A stretch of DNA of 64,000 nucleotides from the NCBI GenBank assembly GCA_950295325.1, contig OX485803.1, positions 11,656,001 to 11,720,000 of the forward strand, read 5' to 3'. Both the position numbers and the translations under genes were made by a program. The first letter of the stretch is position 1; every line of letters starts with the position of its first letter. The notes below the pieces were generated by a model. The model saw only the letters and a program-made list of their open reading frames with translations, did not search any database and was not told the origin of the DNA. Of this stretch, positions 1-9,899 are shown one piece after another. This DNA is from Polytrichum commune (lineage: Eukaryota; Streptophyta; Polytrichopsida; Polytrichales; Polytrichaceae).

Positions 1-398
1 GTGACTTACCACTTGAAAGGGTCTTTTGTCATTCTAATATGAAACTTATACTTGGTTTGTTTATTTATAATAGTTTAATTACTGCCTTCTACTTTCACAA
101 GTATTCATGCATATTCAAACTAATTCGACATGATTGAAGTAATATATCATAATTAATTATGGTATAAGCATTTGATATATAATTAGGCTTAATTGCCTTG
201 GTAAGCATTTGTTCCTGATTTTATTATATTTAATCAGGCTTGATACACTTAAATTCATTAACTCAGCTTAATTAGTTCAAATATGTATGAATAATTGTGA
301 AAGTAGAATGCATAATATAATATATTAAAAACTAAACATATAACAATAATATAAGTTTTTTTAAGAATGAAAAAAGACCCTTTCAAATGGTAAGTCAC
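1..398. mobile_element. Fold-back MITE with long terminal inverted repeats
   Basis: The first bases, GTGACTTACCACTTGAAAGG, recur as the reverse complement ending at 398. The match can be followed with mismatches for about 130 bp on each side, so the whole element is nearly one hairpin with an AT-rich centre. It has no coding capacity. Because the left end lies on the window edge, no target-site duplication can be checked and the element may start slightly earlier. The superfamily is not assigned. Confidence 0.8.
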
Positions 399-801
399 AT
401 ACATTATAATCTCAATGCTAATGAGAACTTTGTAATATTTAGTTTTTATTTCCAAATTCATTACATGCTTTATTAACATCCATTTACATGCTTTTGGTTT
501 CACTCCGATGAAACCCCAATCAATTGTTTATTTCCTAAGGGGAAGTGAACATATATATTGAATCTTGGGCTTTTTTTGCAAGGGCGTTTTTTTTTTAAAA
601 AATTGGGCGTAGCAGGCAAAAGTTGGTTGAGACGGAAAAAAAAGATGGAAAAAATTATACAAAAAAACTAAAAAAAAAACTGATGGGATTGCGTCGGGTG
701 CCGGATTGCAAGTTCCAGCCTTGAGACCTCCTTCCCCCCATGACGGGGTCATGACTCAGCTGGATGGGGCTCGTCCAAATGGCATGAACTCTAGCCCCGA
801 G
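399..801. other. No gene; possible SINE-like segment on the minus strand
   Basis: This stretch has A-rich runs near 585-600 and 640-680 followed by a GC-richer block (690-800). Read on the minus strand, the block ends in a T-rich tail and contains a segment loosely like a tRNA-derived B box (GGCTGGAACTTGCAATCC). That is suggestive of a SINE but not decisive, because no A box or target-site duplication was found. The short ORFs here are not supported. Confidence 0.25.
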
Positions 802-890
802 TTGGGTGAACCAACCCATACACTTGTTCCTTGTTGGATGCCTAAACCCTTGCCTCCAAGAAACTGTAGTGTACGGGTTGATTCGCCCCA
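802..890. repeat. Compact hairpin repeat, copy A
   Basis: The two arms (802-833 and about 859-890) are imperfect reverse complements, sharing words such as ACCAACCCATACACTTGTTC. A second copy lies inverted at 16492-16577 with nearly the same stem and loop. The unit is about 85-90 bp with a stem of roughly 30 bp and a loop of about 24 nt. It could be a very small fold-back element or a small-RNA-type hairpin. Nothing here shows expression. Confidence 0.65.
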
Positions 891-1896
891 GCCCTCTAGC
901 CCCACCCCAAATTGGCAACACAAATTGCAATAAATTAGTAAATGATGTACTGTAACAAAGCCTCGAAATATCCAGTGCCAAATGAACTGTGTTCAATAAT
1001 GGTGAGACCTGGAAATACTGTACAGTTCGAAGGTGAACTATGAGGTTAGTTTCCCCAAATGGAAATATTATTTTTAGGAAAAACTCATGTCAAGTTGTAG
1101 CTTGCCCTTATAGGGAATAATATTTAGTTGGTGAAGAATGGAATCTCGATGGGCTGCTTGTCCATAATAGTTTTTTACTGAAGCCCAGTTGATGGAAGTT
1201 AATGATGAACATACTACCAAATTAAATGAAACAAGTTGATCTCAGAAACCAAAAGAAGTAAAAGATTTGTAGAATGAAGAGAAACACATGAGATTATAGA
1301 ATAGGAAGAGAGAACATATTTTGAATAAGAAAATAATGCACACATGATAGGTATAAGAAGGGAATTTTAAGGATTAAGAAAGCAAAGTGATTTCAAAGAA
1401 GTAATTTTCTCTCCAAAAAAATGAAGGTCTAGATAATGAGAAATAAAACATATAATGGAGATGAAGGAGAAGAAGAAGAGGAATTTTTTAAGGTCAAAAT
1501 AAAATTGAGAAGCAAAATACTCTCAAAGATGTTGAATATCAAAAGAATAAGTACAAATGAAGATCTCATAAGAAAAGAAAAACAATGAAGAAGTGGAGCA
1601 AAGCTTGGGCATGGCGATTACAAAAAGGAAGAGTAGCAATACAATACCCTATTAGTAATTGATGTGGCATGTGAAGGGGCAAGGATGAGGAGGGTTCCCA
1701 CGTGACCGCAAGTTGGCATATAATTGCAAAGTCAACATCCTAGTACTAGCTTAGGGTTTTTTAGGATTCTCCAACATGCATGTATTATTATCCCACACAA
1801 GACATGAAACCATCTTGTTGTTTATTGCCTAAATTGATTGTAATAAAATTGGCATTATCATTGATGAGATGAAAGAATTCAAAATGAAAATTACAC
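891..1896. other. No recognisable gene
   Basis: This is AT-rich, purine-rich sequence (for example 1240-1620) with stops in all frames. No terminal repeats, RNA gene or coding similarity was recognised. Confidence 0.6.
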
Positions 1897-1898
1897 TA

Positions 1899-3445
1899 CA
1901 GTGAAGAACAACATTGAGTACTCACTTGAGAACTTCAATTTCGGCAAGCAATCTCTGGCGATTGAAATTTGATATCATTGAAGTAATTAAGCAAAGTATG
2001 TGTACAAAATAGTCTTCTTCATGTATGTAAAAAGAAAAAATTAAAATTTTTATTAGGGATTATGAGAATAGCCATGTCAAAGCGGCTAGGGTTCATAGAC
2101 TCAATTTTGTTTGGAGCCACCAACTGAACTTCAATTTTCATTTGCATACTAATTTGTGGTCAATTTCGTTAGATCATTAGTGCATTGTGACACTTTGTAG
2201 TTGGAGATTGTGTAGTAATGAGCATTTGTGCAATTGCTTATGTATGCCTTGTTTATCTGCGTCGCGAAAGCTCCAAGCAATTGAGCAATTTCGGAATGGC
2301 AATTCAACACAAAAAGTTGCGGATGCAATTGGGATGAGTCAATCTTGGGTAGTTAGGCTTAGAAAGGAGATCGCAGGGGAGCTTGAGAGGCAAAAAAGAG
2401 GGCACCCAAGACACCTTTAGTTATTGTGAGAGAGAGGCGGAGATGTTTCACCTTGCTTATGGAAGGGCGTTTGGGAGTTGCATCAAAGGTGGCAACAAAG
2501 ATTTGAAATGAATTAGGTAAAAATGTGTCTGATGTAGTTGTGAGACGTGCTTTGCGATGGGAAGGTTTCGCTGCACATGTGCAACAGAAGAAGCCGTTGT
2601 TGACAAGAAGACATGTTCAGGCACGGGTGAGGTTTGCTTGTAGGTATGCAAATTGGACCGTTCATGATTGGAAACGCGTTATTTTCAGTGATGAGACAAA
2701 GATAAACAACTTTAATTCTGATGGTAGGTCCTGGTGTTAGATAATAGATGGAGAGCATGTACAACCACAACATGTACAACCACAACATGTCCAACATATC
2801 ATGATTTGGGGTTGCATGACAGTTTTTGGACCTGGAGCTTGGCATAGGATTGAAGGTATAATAGATCAACACATGTACAAATGTATTTTGGAAAACTAAG
2901 TTATTGTGTTTCAATAGGATAATGATCCAAAACACACAAGTAAGAGGTAAAATGGTTGAAATTGCAGCCATTCCAACTTCTCCAGTGGCCTGTTCAATCA
3001 CCACATGTGAATCCCATGGAGCATTTTTGGGCTCTTCTCAAACATCATTTGAATAAATTTTCTACACCTCCACGAGGAATTGAAGAATTGTGGGAGTGTG
3101 TGTGCATTGTTTATTCTAATTTTAATGAAGAGGATTGTATGGCACTATATGAGAGTATGCCGCGAAGGATTGTTGTTGTATTGGCTGCTAAAGGCTATTG
3201 GACAAATTATTGAAGTTCAAAAAAATAGATTAAACAATATTGAGTACTTGTATATGGTTGGTGATTGTAAATTGTAGAAGATTATCTAGTTTTCAATTTG
3301 ATGTATAAATTTGCATATATATATATACATACCTCTATTTGTTTTTTAACTCACTTTTTAGCTTTGCAAAAAAATATCTACATTGTCTATAATGGCTTGT
3401 CGAAGTTGGCTTCTTCAACAAAGTACTCAATTTTGTTCATCACTG
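1899..3445 (+). mobile_element. Tc1/mariner-superfamily element, complete ends
   Basis: The element starts CAGTGAAGAACAACATTGAG (1899) and ends with the near reverse complement of that sequence at 3445. The terminal inverted repeats can be followed for about 50 bp (1899-1953 and 3391-3445). Both ends are flanked by TA (1897-1898 and 3446-3447), the target site expected for Tc1/mariner. CAGTG is a typical terminal word for the superfamily. The 1547-bp length fits a single-gene Tc1 element. The internal transposase gene is broken, so the copy is not autonomous. Confidence 0.9.
2244..3213 (+). pseudogene. Tc1-type (DD34E-like) transposase, degenerate
   Basis: The likely start is the ATG at 2244. 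A helix-turn-helix region follows (KLQAIEQFRNGNSTQKVADA, then SQSWVVRLRKE). The catalytic core then shows VIFSDETKIN with the first Asp at 2690-2692, NDPKHTS with the second Asp at 2924-2926, and WPVQSPHVNPMEHFW with the Glu at 3019-3021. The order and spacing are those of Tc1 DD34E transposases rather than the usual plant DD39D mariners. Breaks visible are a stop at 2418, further stops before 2525, TAG at about 2738, TAG at 2915, and a frameshift between the second Asp and the Glu. The usual SPD is SPH here, although the catalytic Glu remains. The protein would have bound the element's own terminal repeats and cut at TA. It is flanked only by its terminal repeats. Confidence 0.88.
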
Positions 3446-4632
3446 TAGCTATGAAAATATTTGAGTGCCACAAATCCCCAACCCCCATCCTCCCTCAGCA
3501 CAATAATACGACAGAACCCCTCCACACCACCACTGGGCACCCTAATCTCATACATCTCCTCCTTCAAATTCAACCATTGGAAAGACAAATGGGGAGCCCA
3601 AAAACACACATATACCTTCAACTGCCATTGGCAATCTATACCACACCACTACTCAAAATAGGTTGCACAAACAACCCTACTAAACCGGACAACATCCTCT
3701 ACAATCACAACTTATCCCTTATAACTCACAAAACACACAAGCCATCAAAAAGTGACGAAGTTGCGGAGTGTCATAGTAAAGAACACCATGGATTTGCGGA
3801 GCAAGAAGTAGAAGAATGTTTGTTTATGAATGGCACATCAAGGTGAATTTTGGTAATGAATTATTGAATTGTCCATAGAATTTCTTATCATTTGTTCGCT
3901 TGAATTCACATCATTGAGCTTGTGAAAAATATTTTTAAATTTAATTTTAAAAGAAATTCAATCAAAAAATAAAATAAAAAAGAGAGAAGAGGAGAGGCGG
4001 AGGAGCCCCTTCAAGAGCTCCTGTTTCGGGCAGCTAAGCTGCTGCAGCTGGTTGGCCCCCCCTGCTTCCTCCTTCCCTCCCTTGTACTTCCCTCCCCCCC
4101 TAATTAGGCCCCACCCCTCCAGCTACCTACCCCTCAACTCCCCCCCACCAGGCAACAATTGTGGGGGTGGGAAAACTTTTATTTATTTATTTATTTTTAA
4201 TTTTTTTGGATAACCAAATATTTGAGTTGGTAACAAAAAAATTATTTAAAATAAAATACAATAGATTCACATATTGAAGGGAGGTATTCCAAAATCTTAT
4301 TGGTTGGAGGTACTACTCTTGGGTTAATGAAAGACACATTTTTGCAAGAGCACTTTTGCCAAGGTTTTTTTCATTAATCAAGAAAAAAATTGGGGGCTCG
4401 AAGACAATCCGATACTGGTGTTTACAAATTGAAATGCCTTATAGAAAATTAAGATTTTTGGGGTTCGGAAGATGTGGAGCATCGCAAAAGAAGTTCACAA
4501 GAACATCCGGGAACATGCGAAAGGCGTGGGATTGCAGCGAATTTAGGATTGGCTTATTTTTTACGCACACACCTCAGATGACAGGGGCTGGACCACATCT
4601 TATAACTCACCAAATCCGCAGGAACAACTTAT
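3446..4632. other. No supported gene; C-rich patch at 4040-4160
   Basis: An open stretch at 3298-3846 is Pro/Thr/His-rich and looks like chance reading of AC-rich sequence. I do not recognise it. At 4040-4160 there is a C-rich, low-complexity block (CCCTCCC-type runs), followed by AT-rich sequence. A short reading frame at 4356-4632 lies just upstream of the gypsy protease and could be decayed gag-side sequence, but nothing diagnostic is visible. Confidence 0.4.
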
Positions 4633-7600
4633 TTGTCTGATGTAGCTGGTAGGCTGGCTCGCGAGTGCCGCGGCATTCGACCTGGTGTCATGCGTATGGT
4701 GAATGATATCAACACTTTGGTGGTCAGTCGGGTTGGAGGCAATCCCATTCGGGTTGCGCCCCAATGTGTGATGATGGATTCGGGGGCACAATTAGTTATG
4801 ATCAGCAAAAGACTTGCCTATGAACTACGGTTTACGGCCGACGACTTGGCTCCTTGCCCATTTACCATCGTCACCTTTATTGGCCACGTGGAGCGGGCCA
4901 CTCATTACATTCGGGAGCCACTGCAGCTTAGCTTTCACGTGAAGCGTGGAGATCCACCCGCATTTCTTCTTCTCAGATGTAAGGTGACAGATGCAACCAT
5001 CTACGATATTTTAGTTGGTCAGCAAGCACTCTACTCCCTCAGTTTTGGTTTGGACAACTGGACTAAGGAGGCTTGGATCCGACTAGGTTGGTTGGCTGGA
5101 GATGGCTACGTGGAACTTATTCCTGTGGCATTTTCGGCGGCCACGACCATAGCACCATTATCCAAGGTTTTTGGATATGATGTTATTGTGGATACATTGC
5201 CACATGCTTCCGCATTATTAGAGGATTTATTGGTATTCATAGAGAGTGCTGAGGATCAACGGGAGATGATACCTAAGGGTGCATTGGTGCGCCGTTCCAA
5301 GGATCCTCTTCCTCCCTAGCGCGATTCCGCCAAGCTATTTCGGAGGTGTGAGAACACTATCCTCTCTCTTAGTTCTACAACACTACCCACCCGTGACACC
5401 CCATCGGCGTTGGCACATCCTATTTCATGGCATCCGCCAGATGAGGGGATCACTTTGGTAGAACTGTTTGGGGACATTGGGACATGATTCGCAGCTATGT
5501 TGGAGGATGGTCTCACAGTTCAACAGTATGTCTATGTGGATGACAATCATGTGTCCACCATTTCCACAAGTTGATGGTGTTGTATCCGCAATAGTTGGAT
5601 CCAACTGCCATTCGTGAGTATTTTGCACGTTTCCCTCGTGATGTTACACTTGTCAGTGTAACAAACTTACGCAGATTGGATCCCGTGGATCAAGTCATCG
5701 TAGGATGCCCATGCCAAGGCCACTCACGTGTTGGAACCGACTGAGGATCCGTCCAATCCTACACGTGGTCCTGATCTAGTTTTTTTGGGGACCTCATCCG
5801 GTTCATGCAGTGGCGGTATGTCCACCAACCTTCCCCTTTAGGATACATATTCAAGAATGTATCTTTGTTGGGAGATTTTCGAGACAAGGTGTTGGAAGCC
5901 AAACATTATGTTTGTCAGCACATAATGGGATCCCATTTTTGTGGATGCCGCGAGCTTTGGTTCTTATTCCCACCGGCCTCAGTGACTTGGTGCAACCTCG
6001 CACCACTATCCACTTTAGCTACATCATTTTTTGCAGTGCCTCCACTTTCTGATCAAAAGGTGGATGACATCTTGGATCCACACCGGATTACTTTGTTGGT
6101 TGTTCGAGATGATCTACCCCCGTTGGCATTGGTCAACAAAGTAGGAGCACCACGGAGGACCTTCCCCACCAAGTTTATGACTTTTCCACAGTCATTTGTA
6201 TTCCGCAATCGAGGGTCTGACATGGTGTTGGATGATCACACCAAACCCATACCAAGCCATTAGCTGACGAATGGGAGCGTGTCATGGAATTTTGTACAAG
6301 CATCACATGAGCTTCTAGCCTTTTTGAGGGCCAACGGCGCTTCATGTTGGGCCAAATCATGAATCTTAATATTATGGTGTGGACTGTCGGTTTATGCCTT
6401 GCATTGCAATGGCATCATAGTGACCAGTTGTTGTTTCTCGGGGCAGAGAACCCTAGTCAGGGGGCACAACGGTCCACATCCATGGAGGAGGAAATTGAAG
6501 CCATGGTTGGAAGAGCCGAACAAATCTCTCGATTTGAGCAGCAGGTGATGGAAGAGCTTTAAGTTCAACGGATTTTAACTTCTTCAGCTTCTTCGCCTCT
6601 GGTGGTGGCTTCATCATCACATATTGGTGGTGATGAAGAGAGATCAGATTCTATTGTTGGCACTGGGGTTAGGGGCATGGTGCATGCCCCCTCCTCTCAG
6701 TAGGAGTTAGAGTATGTGCCAGCATCAGGTGGTTTCACTTTGGTGGAGAGGGAAACCACAGAGTTTGACGATTGACCATTGGAATTAGGCCCTCATCTCA
6801 CCGGTACTGAGGTATGGAAGGTACGAGCGTTCATTCGCTCGTACCATAGATGTTTTGCTTTCAGCCTTCAATATCTTGAAGGCTATAAAAGAAAACCCAT
6901 CCACATTCAGTTGGAGGATGACCATCCTATTTTTCGGAGACCTTCCAGGCTTAGTGTTTCCGTGAGGATTGGTGTCCAAGCTCGTTGCCAAAAGATATTG
7001 GCAGCAAGGTTGATCAAACTCTCTAACAAGGAATATGTTTGTACTACAGTTATGCCATCAAAGAAGAATATCTTTGGCAATTGGACGGAGAAGCGGATGT
7101 ACGGGGATTACTGTCTAGTTAACCGGAAGACCAAGTCGGATCGGTATCCCATACCAATTCCGGAGGAGTTGTTTGATGCCATCGGATTTTCTTGAGTCTT
7201 TAGCACCCTAGACTTGAGATTCGGCTATCACCAGCTCTTATTATTTTTGAGAGATCAAGTGAAAACCGCATTCTAGGGAGTTGATCAAGATGGGAAGGAT
7301 CAACTGTACCATTGGAAATTTCTTCCATTTGGCCTCAAGAATGTACTTGTTGAATTTTAGAGAGTAATGGACCATGTCCACTTTGGCTTGCCCTTTGCTG
7401 AGTGTTATATTGATGACTTGATCACCTTCAACAAGACACCACATGACCATGTAAGACATATGCAAGCCATTTTTAAACGGTTGCGGCAGTGGGGATTGCG
7501 CTTGCACCATGGCAAGTGCAAGTTTTCCTATGACCGACTAGCATATCTAGGTCATATGATTATTCCATGAGGTTTTGGGATGCAGCAAGCTAAGGTGGAC

Positions 7601-8262
7601 GTTTTGTAAAAGATCCCGGCACCGGTCGATGTGCCGAGACTTCGTGCTTTCTTGGGCTTGGCGAATTACTACTGTCGATTTGTTAAAAACTTTAGTTTGA
7701 TCGCCAAGCCTCTCACCATTCTCACGAGCAAGGACCAACCTTGGACTTGGGTTGTGAGCAGCAACATGCATTTGAGACATTGAAGCAGAGACTGGGTGCG
7801 GCTCCAGTGCTTCGACGTCCGAATGTCTCCAAATTCTTCCAGTTTCATACAGGCTGGAGTTCATTGGGTTTGGAAGCAATTCTCACTCAAAAAGAAGACC
7901 ATGGTCGGGAGTATGTTGTTACTTATGCTTCGCAAAACATCAACACTGTGAAGGCCAATTATTCGTCTTACGAGGAAGAAACGTTGGCGGCGGTGTGGGC
8001 TATTGCCCATTTCCAGCCATATTTCTATGGTTAGCGCTTTACTTTGGTGACTAACCATCAGCCTTTACGGTGGCTCATGGAGTTGGATAAGCTTACTAGC
8101 AAGCTCGCCAGGTGGGCTTTATTGCTCCAGGAGTATAACTTTGAGGTGATACACCGTGCCAAAATTACCAATTTGAATGCAGATGGACTCTCATGCAATC
8201 CAAATCCTTTAGATGAGGACTTGACTGGGGCGAGGTGGCATGGGGATTGTGTAATTGAGAGG
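4633..8262 (+). pseudogene. Ty3/gypsy retrotransposon pol remnant (protease-RT-RNase H)
   Basis: Several open segments read in order as a gypsy polyprotein. The aspartic protease shows MMDSGAQLVMISKRLA (DSG near 4777) and a downstream DILVGQQAL. RT follows with NIFGNWTEKRMYGDYC and SDRYPIPIPEELFDAIG near 7060-7190, the active-site segment ECYIDDLITF (YIDD 7406-7417), then CKFSYDRLAYLGHMI. The RT-linked RNase H shows ASQNINTVKANYSSYEEETL near 7930-7980 and TNHQPLRWLMELDKLTSKLA, ending in NADGLS near 8180. Many stops and frameshifts separate these pieces, and the usual Asp in the RNase H segment reads Gly (HTGWSS). No integrase, primer-binding site or matching LTR pair was recognised, so the copy is 3'-truncated or eroded. 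It is a dead remnant. Confidence 0.9.
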
Positions 8263-8629
8263 CGGTTCCAGGTTGACATGCAACTACTTACCTCACTTTG
8301 TTTTCTAGCGTTGCTGTTGATGTGTTGTTTATGTGTGTTTTTGCCATGTTTTAGTTGTATTTGTTAATGGTGGTTTGTACTCAAGCTGCAGTGACATACG
8401 ATCGTTGTTTACACGACAAATGTTTACATTTTAAAAAACTAATATAAACTTTGAAGTAAATGCAGATTTTTAAAAAAATGCTCTATTGTTCAGAGGAAAA
8501 TTTGATAATAGATGTGTTAGTTTCATTCAATTTACATTTCCATCCATTGTTGTCATATTATGATAGTTCCCAATGACTTATATATGCAAAAGAAGCCTAT
8601 TTATTTCATGATTTATATATTTGTGTATG
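8263..8629. other. No gene
   Basis: AT-rich sequence between the gypsy remnant and the hAT element. No LTR partner or coding signal was recognised. Confidence 0.55.
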
Positions 8630-8637
8630 TAATGGAG

Positions 8638-9722
8638 TAGGGTTGTCTATTGTGTCGTGACGGAGGGTAATCCCGACATAATGTCGTGCCGTCACGACAC
8701 GTATCCGTCACGACATTATGCCGGATGATGTCTTTATTCTGCCGGACTTGAATTTTACCGAATTTTTTGTGTATTTACATTACCCCATTGCGGACACGTA
8801 GGAGTTACGATGTCCACGTGTGATGACATGTCAGCAAAGTAGAGGTAAAGTGGGGAATAAAATTACTAGCGCCCATCCGCCCTCCCGTCCGCCCCCGTTC
8901 CCCCCCGTTCCCCGTACCCTAACCCCGCTCCCTTAGCCCATTAACATGTTCCCTAACCCGTTCCCTACGTTCCCTCCCGTCCGACCCCCCCGTCCGACCT
9001 TTTCCCATCCTGCCTTTTCCCGTCCGACCCTCCCGTCCGACCCTCCCCCCCGTCCGACCCCCCGTCCTCCCTCTCGTTCCCCTCCCCCGTTCCCCTAATC
9101 CTGTTCCCATCCATCCCGTCCTATCCAAACCTCCTAAACCCGCTCCCATCCCCCGCTCCCCCCGCTCCCCCCGCTCCCCACGTTCCCACACGCTCCCCGC
9201 GTTCCCCCCCCGTCCGCCCCCCCCCCCCGTTCCCACTTACCTTCCCCCCGTTCCCCGTACCCTAACCCCGTACCTTCCCGTCCTCCCTCCCCGTCCGACC
9301 TTCCCTCCCCGACCCTACCCCGACCCTACCCTACCTTCCCTCCCTACCTTCCCACCCCACCCGATCCTCCCCCCCCCCCCCCCCCCCGTCCGCCCGCGCT
9401 CCCCACCTGTTCCCCCCGTCCGACCCTCTCCCCCGTCCGACCTACACCCTCCTTAGTAATATTTTATTACTTTGATTTTAACAAAATGGTAAACACAGTG
9501 GCAAAATGGTTTACATGCCAAGGGAAATATGCACATCCACGTCGGCATTTTTTGCCACATAGGACGCCACCTTGGCAAGAAGGTAAGTATTTTACCCACC
9601 CTACTAGGTTGACCCTAGTTTGACCCTACGAGGAGCCTATTGTGTCGTGACAGAGGGGTCCGACCCGACACGACGCGTCATGACGGCACGACCCCGTCAT
9701 GACGTCGCGATAGACAACCCTG
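8638..9722. mobile_element. Non-autonomous hAT-type element with 8-bp target-site duplication
   Basis: The left end reads TAGGGTTGTCTATTG and the right end, reverse-complemented, reads CAGGGTTGTCTATCG. The element is flanked on both sides by TAATGGAG (8630-8637 and 9723-9730), an 8-bp duplication as made by hAT transposases. Both subterminal regions also contain short internal palindromes built from CGTCACGAC/GTCGTGACG words. No transposase is encoded. The interior is mostly an extreme C-rich tract. Confidence 0.88.
8866..9445. repeat. C-rich/G-rich degenerate minisatellite inside the hAT element
   Basis: About 580 bp is made of short overlapping C-rich words such as CCGTTCCCC, CCCGTCCGACC and GTACCCTAACCCC. 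The plus strand is almost free of G outside the CG of these words, and the minus strand is rich in GGG runs. Telomere-like CCCTAA appears several times but not as a perfect array. The unit is not constant, so this is a degenerate simple-sequence expansion. The minus-strand Gly/Arg-rich reading frame is a by-product. Confidence 0.85.
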
Positions 9723-9899
9723 TAATGGAGGCATATACCACATTGAATTGAAAATCTTAGTGCAAATACATGAGTCCATTTTCTAGCCTAACTATGAGTA
9801 CGTATACATTTGGTTTTCTCTATAAACAATTTTGTGCGTAGGGGTTTTATTTCATATTTACCCATGCACGTCATTCAAGTTTCCAATGAGAGCCCAACC

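Noticed and set aside
2187-2420. Intact small HTH regulator gene
   Set aside because: It is the N-terminal part of the Tc1 transposase, truncated by a stop. Downstream transposase boxes follow at the expected spacing.
3298-3846. 182-residue Pro/Thr/His-rich frame
   Set aside because: It begins inside the Tc1 terminal region and continues through AC-rich sequence, with alternative frames open over the same bases. No domain was recognised.
8919-9236. Gly/Arg-rich 105-residue frame on the minus strand
   Set aside because: It is the translation of the C-rich minisatellite inside the hAT element; the lack of stops follows from base composition.
8866-9445. Interstitial telomere array
   Set aside because: CCCTAA words occur, but irregularly among CCGTTCCCC and CGTCCGACC words. 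There is no run of the plant telomere unit.
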